Positions 1-8,743 of a DNA stretch of 64,000 nt are shown here, piece by piece (within the stretch, counting starts at the first letter, position 1; each line of letters starts with the position of its first letter). This DNA comes from Pseudomonas poae (GTDB lineage: Bacteria > Pseudomonadota > Gammaproteobacteria > Pseudomonadales > Pseudomonadaceae): NCBI RefSeq assembly GCF_001439785.1, contig NZ_JYLI01000005.1, positions 1 to 64,000 on the forward strand, read 5' to 3'. The notes under the pieces were generated by a model, which searched no databases, had not been told where the DNA came from, and saw nothing but the letters and a program-made list of their open reading frames with translations. The translations under genes were made by a program, and so were the position numbers.

Positions 1-1
1 G

Positions 2-109
2 GAAGGAATAAACAATCGAATAAAGGTCATCAAGCGGATGGCGTACGGTTACCGGGATAGCGAATTCTTTTTCATGAAGATCAAGAACGTCTTTCCCGGT
101 AATCCGTGA
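2..109 (+). CDS. ISL3-family transposase, C-terminal fragment (cut by window edge)
   Basis: An open frame enters from the left edge and ends at TGA 107-109, giving 35 residues. They include IKVIKRMAYGYRD followed by FFFMKIKNVF, which resembles the extreme C-terminus of DDE transposases of the ISL3 group. The last codons run into a GGTTCTTCACGG-type end (minus-strand reading of 104-115), which looks like the right inverted repeat of the element. Nothing can be said about the catalytic domain or whether the transposase is intact, because the rest lies outside the window. The family assignment is by recall of the C-terminal pattern only. Confidence 0.6.
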   Translation, partial: EGINNRIKVIKRMAYGYRDSEFFFMKIKNVFPGNP

Positions 110-115
110 AGAACC
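88..115. repeat. Putative right terminal inverted repeat of the ISL3-type element
   Basis: Read on the minus strand the end begins GGTTCTTCACGGATTACC and overlaps the transposase 3' end, as is common in compact insertion sequences. It is followed by exactly eight A residues (116-123). ISL3-family elements usually duplicate 8 bp of AT-rich target, so the A-run could be one copy of the target duplication. The other end is not in the window, so this is inference. Confidence 0.45.
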
Positions 116-146
116 AAAAAAAAGCCCCAATCCGAAGATCAGGGCT
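116..146 (-). terminator. Rho-independent terminator of tRNA-Ser / purC unit
   Basis: On the minus strand the stem AGCCC-T-GATC closes on a TTCG tetraloop and pairs with GATT-G-GGGCT. It is followed by a run of eight T (complement of A 116-123). It lies about 80 bp downstream of the tRNA-Ser 3' end. The inserted ISL3-type element ends exactly at the T-run, which still leaves an intact terminator. Confidence 0.8.
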
Positions 147-160
147 ATTTATTTTGGTAC

Positions 161-183
161 AAAGCGTTGGTACAAAACGCTTT
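161..183. repeat. Hairpin between tRNA-Ser and its terminator
   Basis: AAAGCGT (161-167) and ACGCTTT (177-183) can pair as a 7-bp stem. The same stretch contains an imperfect direct repeat TTGGTACAAA-GCG / TTGGTACAAAACGC. No T-run follows, so it is not a terminator by itself. It may mark the 3' trailer of the tRNA precursor. Confidence 0.35.
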
Positions 184-228
184 ATGTGACCTCTCGTAAG
201 TGCTTGATTTACAAGAGCATCAATAAAA

Positions 229-318
229 TGGCGGAGAGATAGGGATTCGAACCCTAGGTACCGGTGAAGGTACAACGGATTTCGAATCCGTCCCATTCGG
301 CCACTCTGGCATCTCTCC
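229..318 (-). tRNA. tRNA-Ser (anticodon CGA)
   Basis: The minus strand folds as a 90-nt class II tRNA. The acceptor GGAGAGA pairs with TCTCTCC and the 3' end GCCA is encoded. The anticodon stem ACGGA/TCCGT encloses the loop TTCGAAA, giving anticodon CGA, which reads UCG serine codons. The long variable arm between the anticodon and T arms and the GGTTCGAATCC T-arm are those of a serine tRNA. It is the last gene of the dapA-bamC-purC strand, 83 bp beyond the purC stop. Confidence 0.95.
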
Positions 319-401
319 AACGGCGCGCATCATAACAGCATGGTTCGTGGATGCAAAGCGCCGAGGCGATTTTTTTCCGTGCTATCAGATGCTTGCGTCG
401 A

Positions 402-1115
402 TTACAGCGGTACGCCGAGGCGATTGGCGACTTCTTCGTAGGCTTCGATGACGTCACCGAGGCCCTGGCGGAAGCGGTCCTTGTCCATCTTCTTGCGGGT
501 GTCCTTGTCCCACAGGCGGCAGCCGTCCGGGCTGAACTCGTCGCCCAGGACGATGGAGCCATCGTGGAACACGCCAAACTCCAGCTTGAAGTCCACCAGC
601 AGCAGGCCTGCATCGTCGAACAGCTTGCTCAGCACGTCGTTGACCTTGAGGGACAGTTCCTTCATGCGCGCCAGTTGCTCAGCGGTGCCCCAGCCGAATG
701 CCACTACGTGGGATTCGTTGATGAACGGGTCGCCCTTTGCGTCGTCCTTGAGGAACAGTTCGAAGGTGTAAGGGTTGAGCTTGAGGCCCTCCTCCACGCC
801 CAGACGCTTGACCAGGCTGCCGGCGGCGTAGTTACGCACGACGCATTCCACCGGGATCATGTCGAGCTTCTTCACCAGGCACTCGTTGTCGCCCAGCAGT
901 TTATCGAACTGAGTCGGAATACCGGCCGCTTCGAGCTTCTGCATGATGAAGGCGTTGAACTTGTTGTTCACCATACCCTTGCGATCAAGTTGCTCGATGC
1001 GCTTGCCGTCGAACGCCGAGGTGTCGTTGCGAAACAGCAGGATCAGGCGGTTGGCGTCGTCGGTTTTGTACACCGACTTGGCTTTGCCGCGGTAGAGTTC
1101 TTCACGTTTTTCCAT
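402..1115 (-). CDS. purC: Phosphoribosylaminoimidazole-succinocarboxamide synthase (SAICAR synthetase)
   Basis: PurC joins aspartate to CAIR using ATP to make SAICAR in de novo purine synthesis, in the cytoplasm. The 237-residue protein starts [16 protein letters not shown], with the YRGKAKxVY nucleotide-binding start and the [10 protein letters not shown] segment typical of the short bacterial form. The length matches the family (about 236-240). The ATG at 1115 is preceded by CGGAG seven bases upstream. It follows the MBL hydrolase gene by 27 bp and is the last protein gene of the dapA-bamC strand. Confidence 0.97.
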   Translation of the reverse strand: MEKREELYRGKAKSVYKTDDANRLILLFRNDTSAFDGKRIEQLDRKGMVNNKFNAFIMQKLEAAGIPTQFDKLLGDNECLVKKLDMIPVECVVRNYAAGSLVKRLGVEEGLKLNPYTFELFLKDDAKGDPFINESHVVAFGWGTAEQLARMKELSLKVNDVLSKLFDDAGLLLVDFKLEFGVFHDGSIVLGDEFSPDGCRLWDKDTRKKMDKDRFRQGLGDVIEAYEEVANRLGVPL

Positions 1116-1142
1116 GATGGGCTCCGCTTTGAGTGAGGTGGG

Positions 1143-1901
1143 CTAGGCGATGTGGCGCCAGTCGAGCCCTGAATCTTGATCGGCCATTTGCAGCCAGTCC
1201 GGGTCGCACCCAAGGGTGTCGACGAAACATTGCCGGGCAAGCTGCGGCAGGTTGTTCTTGCTGCTCAGGTGGGCCAGGACCAGGTGCTGCAGGTCTTGCC
1301 AGCCCAACTCATACACCAGGTACGCCGCCTGATGGTTGTTCAAATGCCCGAGTTCGCCGCCCACCCGCTGCTTGAGAAAGTAGGGGTAATGACCGCGCGC
1401 CAGCAGGTCCCGACAGTGGTTGGACTCGATCATCAAGGCATCGAGATCGCGGTAACCGTCCAGCACCCTGGCGCAGTAGGAACCCAGGTCGGTCAGTACG
1501 CCGAAGCGCCGCTGGCCGTCACTGAAAACATACTGCGTCGGTTCCTGAGCGTCGTGGGCGACTGCGATCACATCGATGCTCAAGGCGCCGACCTGCAGTT
1601 GCTCGCCGCCGGCCAGGAAACCTGCAGGCTCAATGGGTTTGCGCATCCCGCGCAGGGTGCCGCGACTCAGGTACACCGGAAGATTGTAGCGACGAGACAG
1701 CAAACCCACGCCATGCACATGATCGGCATGTTCGTGGGTCACCAGAATCGCACTCAGCTGCGCGGGATGCACCCCAAGGCGCAGCAGCCGCCGCTCGGTT
1801 TCCCTCAGCGAGAAACCGCAATCGACCAGTACGTACGTGTCGTCATGAGCGACCAGCGTGCCGTTCCCTTGGCTACCGCTGCCGAGAACGGCAAAACGCA
1901 T
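1143..1901 (-). CDS. MBL-fold metallo-hydrolase (YycJ/WalJ-like)
   Basis: This 252-residue protein carries the metallo-beta-lactamase metal motif THEHADH near residues 56-62, with further candidate metal ligands such as the later SNHCRD segment. The start MRFAVLGSGSQGN is that of the YycJ/WalJ-type cytoplasmic hydrolases. The substrate is unknown; related proteins act on nucleic acids or have undefined roles. It starts 4 bp after the bamC stop and is followed 27 bp later by purC, a conserved order in Pseudomonas. Family is secure, function is not. Confidence 0.88.
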   Translation of the reverse strand: MRFAVLGSGSQGNGTLVAHDDTYVLVDCGFSLRETERRLLRLGVHPAQLSAILVTHEHADHVHGVGLLSRRYNLPVYLSRGTLRGMRKPIEPAGFLAGGEQLQVGALSIDVIAVAHDAQEPTQYVFSDGQRRFGVLTDLGSYCARVLDGYRDLDALMIESNHCRDLLARGHYPYFLKQRVGGELGHLNNHQAAYLVYELGWQDLQHLVLAHLSSKNNLPQLARQCFVDTLGCDPDWLQMADQDSGLDWRHIA

Positions 1902-1905
1902 CGGA

Positions 1906-3021
1906 TCAGCCCAGGTTGTCCTGAATCACGCCCAACACTTTGCGCGCTGTTTCAGCGGGCGCCACGGTGTTGATGTTCTTCTCGACGGTGACCTGCACGC
2001 TCTCGCCTACCTTGCTCAGACGAACCTGATAGCGCTCGGCACGGGTTTCGACTTCTTCCTTGGTCGGCGTGCTGCCGAACAGTTTGCCGAAGAACCCTGG
2101 CTCGTCGTCTTTCTTCACGGCCTTTTCAGCCACGTTGATGTAGTACAGGCCAAGGCTGCGGTTGATGTCTTCAACGCGCCAAGGGCCTTGCTCCAACGCA
2201 CGACCGACACTGGCCCAGGCACGATCCAGGTCTTCACCCAGGTTCAGCACCACGTTGCCGCTGCCGTCTTCGGTGAGGCTGACGCGGCTCGGGGTGTCGT
2301 AATCCCGTGCGGCGAGCAGGGAAACGGAACCGCCCTTCTCGGAGATACGACTCATGCTGGCCAGCATCTCGTCGACCAAGGCAGCGTCGACGCTGGTATT
2401 GACCGAGCGATTGGTGAACTCGACATTGGCAGTGCTGCCGGCGGGACGCTCGGCGCTGACCACGTAGACTTCACTGGTATTGCGTTGCACACCCGGCTCG
2501 ATGCGCACGCGCACACGGGTCTCGCCGTCGGCGGCTACGCCACTCGACTGCAGACGTTTGGCCATGCTGGCGGACAGTTCGCTGCCGTGCTGCCACGCAG
2601 TGGTGAATTCACCGGTCTGCGGCCGCTGCTCGTCAATGCGGAACCCATTGTCTTGAAAGAACTGCACCGCCACCGGCCAGACTTCGGCAGGTGGGCGCTG
2701 AGCCACAACCCAACGCGAGTCGCCGCTCTTCTGCAGGCTGTAGTCGCTGGCGTCCGCCACGGCTGCAATCGGCTGCGGGCGTGGCACAACGTACTCACCT
2801 TTGGTGGTGTCGTCGGCAACGTTGCGCGGAATCGGCAGCAACGGGTCAAGGCGCTTGGCGACATTGACGTCCGGTGGCAGTTGCATCGGTTTGGTTGCTT
2901 GTGCTTCCAGGTAATCGCTGCCGCGGTCACGGAAGTAGCCTTCCGGGCCCCAGATCCAACCGCAGCCACTGGTGCTGGAGATAATCAAGGCAAGTGCGGA
3001 AAGTCCGGCCAATCGCTTCAT
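1906..3021 (-). CDS. bamC: Outer-membrane assembly lipoprotein BamC (NlpB)
   Basis: BamC is an accessory lipoprotein of the BAM complex that inserts beta-barrel proteins into the outer membrane. The 371-residue product starts MKRLAGLSAL and has a lipobox ending at Cys20 (SSTSGC). Two globular helix-grip-type domains follow the mature N-terminus, as in the family. I chose the ATG at 3021 because AATTGAGGAAG precedes it and the signal peptide then begins correctly; a longer frame upstream runs into the dapA end. It lies 17 bp after dapA, the same dapA-bamC linkage seen in enterobacteria. Confidence 0.93.
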   Translation of the reverse strand: MKRLAGLSALALIISSTSGCGWIWGPEGYFRDRGSDYLEAQATKPMQLPPDVNVAKRLDPLLPIPRNVADDTTKGEYVVPRPQPIAAVADASDYSLQKSGDSRWVVAQRPPAEVWPVAVQFFQDNGFRIDEQRPQTGEFTTAWQHGSELSASMAKRLQSSGVAADGETRVRVRIEPGVQRNTSEVYVVSAERPAGSTANVEFTNRSVNTSVDAALVDEMLASMSRISEKGGSVSLLAARDYDTPSRVSLTEDGSGNVVLNLGEDLDRAWASVGRALEQGPWRVEDINRSLGLYYINVAEKAVKKDDEPGFFGKLFGSTPTKEEVETRAERYQVRLSKVGESVQVTVEKNINTVAPAETARKVLGVIQDNLG

Positions 3022-3038
3022 GCGTAGTGCTTCCTCAA

Positions 3039-3917
3039 TTAAACCAGGACGCCGGACTGGCGCAGGGCCTGTCGCAGCGGTTCGTGAAAGGCTTGGCTGA
3101 GCGGGGTGAGCGGCAGACGGATACCGTCCGGCATCAGGCCCATCTCGACCAGCGCCCATTTCACGGGGATAGGGTTGGATTCGACAAACAGTGTCTTGTT
3201 GAGCGGCATCAGTTTTTCGTGGATCGCACGCGCTGTTACGGCATCGCCGGCAATGGCAGCGGCGCAGAGGTCACTCATGGCACGCGGGGCAACGTTGGCG
3301 GTCACGGAGATGTTGCCCTTGCCGCCCAGCAGCATCAGTTCGACCGCCGTGGCGTCGTCACCCGAATACAGCAAAAAGTCGCTGCTCACGCCGGCCAGGA
3401 TGTCCCTGGCGCGTTGCAGGTCGCCGGTGGCTTCCTTGATACCGATGATATTCGGCACGGTGGACAGACGGATCACCGTCTCGGCTTTCATGTCACAGGC
3501 AGTGCGGCCGGGAACGTTGTAGAGGATCTGCGGGATGTCGACGGCTTCGGCGATCGCCTTGAAGTGCTGGTACAGGCCTTCCTGGGTCGGCTTGTTGTAG
3601 TACGGGGTAACCAGCAGGCAGGCATCGGCGCCGGATTTTTTGGCGTTTTTGGTCAGTTCGATCGCTTCACGCGTGGAGTTGGCACCGGTACCGGCAATCA
3701 CCGCGATACGGCCCGCCACACGCTTGACCACGAATTCTATGACCTGGATGTGCTCTTCCACATCAAGGGTGGCCGACTCACCGGTGGTGCCGACCGCTAC
3801 GATGGCATTGGTGCCTTCTTGCAGGTGGAAGTCCACCAGTTTGCCAAGGCTGTCCCAGTCGAGATGACCTTGTGCATCCATGGGTGTGACCAGTGCCACC
3901 ATACTGCCCGCAATCAT
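3039..3917 (-). CDS. dapA: 4-hydroxy-tetrahydrodipicolinate synthase
   Basis: DapA condenses pyruvate with aspartate semialdehyde, the first committed step to diaminopimelate and lysine. The 292-residue TIM barrel has the standard length. It shows GTTGES for substrate binding, the tyrosine of the YNVPGRT segment and the Schiff-base lysine in IGIKEATGD. The start [13 protein letters not shown] at 3917 has AGGAG upstream. Longer upstream readings lack family similarity. It is the first gene of the dapA-bamC-MBL-purC-tRNA unit and is divergent from gcvR. Confidence 0.97.
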   Translation of the reverse strand: MIAGSMVALVTPMDAQGHLDWDSLGKLVDFHLQEGTNAIVAVGTTGESATLDVEEHIQVIEFVVKRVAGRIAVIAGTGANSTREAIELTKNAKKSGADACLLVTPYYNKPTQEGLYQHFKAIAEAVDIPQILYNVPGRTACDMKAETVIRLSTVPNIIGIKEATGDLQRARDILAGVSSDFLLYSGDDATAVELMLLGGKGNISVTANVAPRAMSDLCAAAIAGDAVTARAIHEKLMPLNKTLFVESNPIPVKWALVEMGLMPDGIRLPLTPLSQAFHEPLRQALRQSGVLV

Positions 3918-4179
3918 GCAACCGCTCCTGCCGGAAAAAGAGAGCCGTAATGGTACTGGCGCCAAGATGCTTGTACAAGCGAAGTACCGCGTGAGGATGC
4001 GTTCTGGCGCAACTAAACGACGGGCAATGCCATCATTGGGCAAAAGCGCTGCTACAAGCAGGCCATTCACACAATGAAAACGCCACCTCCTATCCCTTCG
4101 CGATGCTTTTCGCTACCCTTGATCCTTTGATCGATACAGCCCTCACGGTATCGACCGCTCATCGTTTTAGGAAGGCTGC

Positions 4180-4740
4180 ATGTCCACCCCCACAGTTCGC
4201 GAACAATTCCTTGTTATCAGTGCCCTCGGCGCCAACCCCATGGAGCTGACCAACGTCCTGTGCCGCGCCAGCCATGAAAACCGCTGCGCCGTCGTAACCT
4301 CGCGCCTGACCCGTCACGGCGAATGCAGCGCGCTGGTGCTGCAGATCTCCGGCACCTGGGACGCCCTGGCGCGCCTGGAAACCGGCCTGCCGGGCCTTGC
4401 CAAGAAGCATGACTTCACCGTCAATGTGGTGCGCAGCGCCGCGCTGGAAAACCGTCCGCAGGCCTTGCCTTATGTGGCGTATGTCAGCTCGGCGTACCGC
4501 TCGGACATCGTCAACGAGCTGTGCCAGTTCTTTATCGACCATAACGTCGAGCTGGAAAATCTTACCTGCGATACCTACCAGGCGCCGCAAACCGGCGGCA
4601 CCATGCTTAACGCCACGTTCACCGTGACCCTGCCAGCCGGCGTGCAGATCAGTTGGCTGCGTGATCAGTTCCTGGATTTCGCCGATGCGCTGAACCTGGA
4701 CGCATTGATCGAGCCGTGGCGCCCACAGAACCCAATGTAA
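4180..4740 (+). CDS. gcvR: Glycine cleavage system regulator, GcvR-type tandem ACT protein
   Basis: This 186-residue protein starts MSTPTVREQFLVISALGAN and contains two ACT-like halves (about 8-85 and 95-175). In E. coli GcvR binds GcvA and represses the glycine cleavage operon when glycine is low. The position, divergent from dapA and immediately upstream of bcp, is the usual one for this gene in Pseudomonas and enterobacteria. AGGAAGG lies a few bases before the ATG. That it regulates gcv genes here is inferred from the family. Confidence 0.82.
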   Translation: MSTPTVREQFLVISALGANPMELTNVLCRASHENRCAVVTSRLTRHGECSALVLQISGTWDALARLETGLPGLAKKHDFTVNVVRSAALENRPQALPYVAYVSSAYRSDIVNELCQFFIDHNVELENLTCDTYQAPQTGGTMLNATFTVTLPAGVQISWLRDQFLDFADALNLDALIEPWRPQNPM

Positions 4741-4751
4741 GGAAGTTATTC

Positions 4752-5225
4752 ATGGCGGTAGTCATCGATACAGCGGTCACTGATTTCGAAGCCCCGGCCA
4801 CCAGTGGTCAGACCTTCAGCCTTGCCGCCCTGAAGGGCAAGCAAGTGGTGATCTACTTTTACCCCAAGGACAGCACGCCGGGCTGTACCACTCAGGGCCA
4901 GGGGTTTCGTGATCAGCATGAAGCGTTCAAGGCAGCCAACACCGAGGTGTTTGGCGTGTCGCGCGACAGCCTCAAATCCCACGAGAACTTCAAGGCCAAG
5001 CAGGCATTCCCCTTCGAGCTGATCAGCGACAAGGACGAAGCGGTTTGCCAACTGTTTGACGTGATCAAGCTCAAAAAGCTATACGGCAAGGAATACCTGG
5101 GCGTGGATCGCAGCACTTTCCTGATCGACAAGGACGGTGTTCTGCGTCAGGAATGGCGTGGCGTGAAAGTACCGGGCCATGTGGATGCGGTGTTGGCGGC
5201 GGCGCAGTCGTTGAACAAGGCTTGA
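4752..5225 (+). CDS. bcp: Thioredoxin-dependent peroxiredoxin, Bcp/PrxQ family
   Basis: Bcp reduces hydroperoxides using thiols. The 157-residue thioredoxin fold has the peroxidatic cysteine at about residue 45 in STPGCTTQG. In the classical enzyme a resolving cysteine sits five residues later (PGCTTEAC); here that position is not cysteine (CTTQGQ), so this is an atypical, probably 1-Cys form. One more cysteine occurs in DEAVCQLFD. The ATG at 4752 has AAGGAAG upstream and starts 11 bp after gcvR, so the two are probably cotranscribed. Confidence 0.92.
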   Translation: MAVVIDTAVTDFEAPATSGQTFSLAALKGKQVVIYFYPKDSTPGCTTQGQGFRDQHEAFKAANTEVFGVSRDSLKSHENFKAKQAFPFELISDKDEAVCQLFDVIKLKKLYGKEYLGVDRSTFLIDKDGVLRQEWRGVKVPGHVDAVLAAAQSLNKA

Positions 5226-5232
5226 GCGCGGC

Positions 5233-5472
5233 TCAGGCCTTGCGCAACCAATAACGGTAAACACCTGCTTCATCCTCTTCGCGCTCCAGCGTGTGGCCGG
5301 CCAACTTGGCGAAGGTGCGGAAATCACGCTGGGAGCCCGCATCCGTCGCGGTCACCTTGAGCACCGCGCCGCTGGCCATTCGATTGAGTTCCAGCTTGGC
5401 CTTGAGCAAGGGCAACGGGCAGTTGAGGCCGCTGGCATCGAGTTCGGCATCAAAAGCTACAGCGTCGGTCAT
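5233..5472 (-). CDS. TusA-family sulfurtransferase-like protein
   Basis: This 79-residue protein has the CPxP motif of TusA/YedF/SirA proteins (SGLNCPLPLLK, Cys18). These small proteins carry persulfide sulfur for tRNA thiolation or related pathways. I start at MTDAVAFDAE (5472), since the longer open frame upstream is unlike the family. It converges on bcp, with 7 bp between stop codons, and is divergent from bepA. Which sulfur pathway it serves cannot be told from the sequence. Confidence 0.85.
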   Translation of the reverse strand: MTDAVAFDAELDASGLNCPLPLLKAKLELNRMASGAVLKVTATDAGSQRDFRTFAKLAGHTLEREEDEAGVYRYWLRKA

Positions 5473-5567
5473 GGTTTTACTCCGGGCAAGCGTTGGGGTG
5501 CTTAGAATATCTGGTCCGAAGCTCAGTGTCCGGCTACAGTAAGCTCTTTGCCCAAAAGGCTTTGTGC

Positions 5568-7001
5568 ATGACTTTTTTGCGCCCCACCCTGCTGACGCTG
5601 GCCTGCCTGCTGGCCTCTCCAGGCTTCGCTGACGACCTGCCGTCACTTGGCGACGCCAGTTCTGCCATTGTCTCTCCACAACAGGAATACCAGCTGGGCC
5701 GTGCATGGCTGGCGTATCTGCGCGGGCAGGTTTCGCAACTGAATGATCCGCAACTCAAGGATTATGTGGAAACCAGCGTGTACAAGCTGGTTGAGACAAG
5801 CCAGGTGAACGACCGGCGGCTGGAATTCATCCTGATCAACAGTCCGCAGCTCAATGCCTTTGCCGCACCGGGCGGGATCGTCGGCGTGAACGGCGGGCTG
5901 TTTCTCAACGCCCAGACCGAAGGCGAGTATGCCTCGGTGATGGCCCACGAATTGGCTCACCTGTCTCAACGCCATTTCGCACGAGGCGTTGAAGCGCAAC
6001 AGCGTATGCAATTACCCATGATGGCTGCGTTGCTCGGCGGCATCATTGCGGCTGCAGCGGGCGCAGGCGACGCAGGTATCGCCGCCATCGCGGGCACCCA
6101 GGCCGCAGCGATCCAGGAGCAGCGACGCTTCTCCCGCCAGAACGAGCAGGAGGCTGACCGCATCGGCATCCTCAATCTGGAGAAGGCCGGCTATGACCCA
6201 CGCTCGATGCCGACCATGTTCGAGCGGCTGATGCGCCAATACCGTTTTGATGCCAAGCCCCCCGAGTTTCTGTTGACACACCCGGTGACCGAATCCCGGA
6301 TTGCCGACACCCGCAACCGCGCCGAACAATCCAAACAGGGCGGCAAGGAAGACAGCCTGCGGTATCAGTTGATCCGCGCGCGGGTGCAGTTGAAGTATGA
6401 GGACACGCCAGGCCTCGCTGCCAAGCGATTCCAGGCGCAACTGGACGAGAACCCGAAAAACGATGTCGCCCGTTATGGCCTGGCGATCGCTCAGATAAAG
6501 GGCTCCCAGCTCAAGGAAGCTCGGGAAAACCTGGCGCCATTGCTGGCCAAAGCCCCAAATGACATCACTTACAACCTGGCGCAGATCGAGCTGGACATCA
6601 TCAACAATCGCATGCCGGACGCCCAACAGCGCACCGACCGCATGCTGAGCCAGTACCCCAGCAATTACCCGCTGAACCAGGTTCGGGTGGATCTGCTGCT
6701 TAAACAGAACCGCACCGCCGACGCGGAGAAAGCCCTGGATGGCTTGCTCAAGTCTCGTCCGGACGATCCGGATGTCTGGTATCAGGTTGCAGAGACACGC
6801 GGACTGTCGGGCAATATCATCGGCCTGCATCAAGCGCGCGCCGAGTACTTCGCACTGGTGGGCGACTTCCAGCAAGCCATCCAGCAACTGGACTTCGCCA
6901 AACGTCGGGCCGGCAGCAATTTTCCGCTTTCGTCGCGCATCGACGCGCGTCAGCGTGAATTGATCGAACAGGAACGCTTGGTGAAAGGGATGATGAGCTA
7001 A
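5568..7001 (+). CDS. bepA: Periplasmic beta-barrel assembly-enhancing M48 protease (BepA/YfgC-like)
   Basis: BepA-type proteases degrade stalled outer-membrane proteins and assist LptD maturation. The 477-residue protein begins with a signal peptide (MTFLRPTLLTL to a GFA cleavage area). It has the zinc motif HELAH in VMAHELAHLSQ near residue 126 and a third metal ligand in EQEADRIG. The C-terminal half is TPR-rich, about residues 270-475. The ATG at 5568 places the signal peptide at the N-terminus; a longer frame from 5493 adds unrelated residues. It is followed by a bidirectional terminator shared with mucD. Confidence 0.92.
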   Translation: MTFLRPTLLTLACLLASPGFADDLPSLGDASSAIVSPQQEYQLGRAWLAYLRGQVSQLNDPQLKDYVETSVYKLVETSQVNDRRLEFILINSPQLNAFAAPGGIVGVNGGLFLNAQTEGEYASVMAHELAHLSQRHFARGVEAQQRMQLPMMAALLGGIIAAAAGAGDAGIAAIAGTQAAAIQEQRRFSRQNEQEADRIGILNLEKAGYDPRSMPTMFERLMRQYRFDAKPPEFLLTHPVTESRIADTRNRAEQSKQGGKEDSLRYQLIRARVQLKYEDTPGLAAKRFQAQLDENPKNDVARYGLAIAQIKGSQLKEARENLAPLLAKAPNDITYNLAQIELDIINNRMPDAQQRTDRMLSQYPSNYPLNQVRVDLLLKQNRTADAEKALDGLLKSRPDDPDVWYQVAETRGLSGNIIGLHQARAEYFALVGDFQQAIQQLDFAKRRAGSNFPLSSRIDARQRELIEQERLVKGMMS

Positions 7002-7013
7002 ACCCATCGCCCA

Positions 7014-7055
7014 CAAAAAAGCCCCGCCATCGTAAACCGACGGCGGGGCTTTTTA
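7014..7055. terminator. Bidirectional terminator between bepA and mucD
   Basis: AAAAAAGCCCCGCC pairs with GGCGGGGCTTTTT across a short loop, with a further TCG/CGA pair inside. The A-run on one side and T-run on the other let it work for both converging genes, bepA and mucD. Confidence 0.88.
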
Positions 7056-7068
7056 TTGGGCTAGCGGA

Positions 7069-8508
7069 TTACTCGGCCAGCTTGAAGGTGATAAAACTGG
7101 CTCGGCCCTGACGCAGGACGCGCATCGACACCGTGCGATTCTTCGGCAGTGCCTTGGCAATGTCGGTGAACTCCTTGGTATTGTTGATCGCCTGATTGTT
7201 CAGGTGGGTAATCACGTCGCCTGGCTGCAAGCCGATCAGGGAGGCAGGGCCATCCTGAACTTCCTTGATCACGACGCCGCTCTTGAGGTCGAAGGTTTTC
7301 TTCTGCTCTTCGGTCAGCTCGGCCACGGCAATGCCCAGGCGATTGCTGCTGCGCTCGGCACCGGGTTTGGCGTTGCCCAGCGCATCCAAGGCCGCGCCCT
7401 CTTCCGGTATGGCGCCTACGGTCAGCTCCACGTTCTGGCGCTTGCCTTCACGAATCACTTCCAGCTTGGCCTTGCTGCCGGCCTTGAGTGCACCCACCAG
7501 GTGTGGCAAGTCTGCCGACATGACGATCGGCTGGCCGTTCATGCTCAGGATCACGTCGCCAACCTGCAGGCCGCCTTTGGCAGCCGGACCGCCGTCCTGG
7601 ATCTGCGCCACCAGCGCGCCGGCCGGCTTGTCGAGGCCGAAGGACTCAGCCAGGTCCTTGTTCACTTCCTGGATGACCACGCCCAACCAGCCGCGACTGA
7701 CCTTGCCGCCGCTCTTCAACTGATTGGAAACATCCATGGCCACATCGATCGGGATCGCAAAGGACACGCCCATGAAACCACCGGAACGGGTGTAGATCTG
7801 CGAGTTGATCCCCACCACTTCACCGGCCAGGTTGAACAGCGGACCACCGGAGTTGCCCGGGTTGATCGGCACGTCGGTCTGGATGAACGGCACATAGTTT
7901 TCGTTCGGCAGGCTACGGCCAATGGCGCTCACGATGCCTTGCGTAACCGTATGATCAAAGCCAAACGGCGAACCGATAGCAACCACCCACTGGCCGGCCT
8001 TGAGGTCCTGGGACTTGCCCAGCTTGAGCACGGGCAGGTCCTTGCCTTCGATCTTCAGCAACGCAACGTCGGAGCGTGGATCAGTGCCCACCAGCTTGGC
8101 TTTGAGTTCGCTGCGGTCGGCGAGGCGGACGAGGATTTCGTCGGCATCGGCAATGACATGGTTATTGGTGAGAATGTAGCCATCCGGCGAAATGATGAAT
8201 CCAGAACCCAGAGACTGCGCCTCACGCTGACCACCACCGCCGCCACGGGGAGCGCGCGGCTGGGGCATACCGCGTTCGAAAAACTCGCGCAGCATAGGCG
8301 GTAGGCCTTCCAGATCGGGCATTTGCTGGTTCGAAACTTTGCGATCCGGCAGCTTTTGCGTGGTGCTGATGTTCACCACGGCAGGCGAGGCCTGCTCGAC
8401 CAACTGGGTGAAATCAGGCAGCTCGGCGGCTTGCGCAGGCAAGGCCTGGCCCAGCACCAATACCGTGGCGACTATGGATAGGTAAGACTTCAAACGTGGT
8501 ATCGACAT
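7069..8508 (-). CDS. mucD: Periplasmic serine protease MucD (DegP/HtrA family)
   Basis: MucD degrades misfolded envelope proteins and restrains AlgU activity and alginate production. The 479-residue protein has a signal peptide (to about AQAAE). It has a trypsin-like domain with catalytic His in TNNHVIAD, Asp in SDVALLK and Ser in GNSGGPLF, and two PDZ domains (about 260-355 and 380-475). A glycine-rich linker (PRGGGGGQ) precedes the catalytic core. It is the last member of the algU cluster, but a 235-bp gap separates it from mucB where P. aeruginosa has mucC. Confidence 0.96.
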   Translation of the reverse strand: MSIPRLKSYLSIVATVLVLGQALPAQAAELPDFTQLVEQASPAVVNISTTQKLPDRKVSNQQMPDLEGLPPMLREFFERGMPQPRAPRGGGGGQREAQSLGSGFIISPDGYILTNNHVIADADEILVRLADRSELKAKLVGTDPRSDVALLKIEGKDLPVLKLGKSQDLKAGQWVVAIGSPFGFDHTVTQGIVSAIGRSLPNENYVPFIQTDVPINPGNSGGPLFNLAGEVVGINSQIYTRSGGFMGVSFAIPIDVAMDVSNQLKSGGKVSRGWLGVVIQEVNKDLAESFGLDKPAGALVAQIQDGGPAAKGGLQVGDVILSMNGQPIVMSADLPHLVGALKAGSKAKLEVIREGKRQNVELTVGAIPEEGAALDALGNAKPGAERSSNRLGIAVAELTEEQKKTFDLKSGVVIKEVQDGPASLIGLQPGDVITHLNNQAINNTKEFTDIAKALPKNRTVSMRVLRQGRASFITFKLAE

Positions 8509-8743
8509 ACAGCTCCCGTTACGACGAGCAGGGTTGAGCGACAGGGTTCAATAAACGCCGGAAGTTGCGACCGACGTCTTTGTTCCGCGAACAAATCAAG
8601 GTCAGCGCTGACAAGCCCTGACCTATAAAAAACATGGAGATTTTTTGCAAGTGAAAATGCTGATCCAGACATTTCATGGTTCCGGCAGCCAACCTGGCAT
8701 GGGCTTCAGACTGAAAGGTCAGGATGAACATAGGATTAACGGA

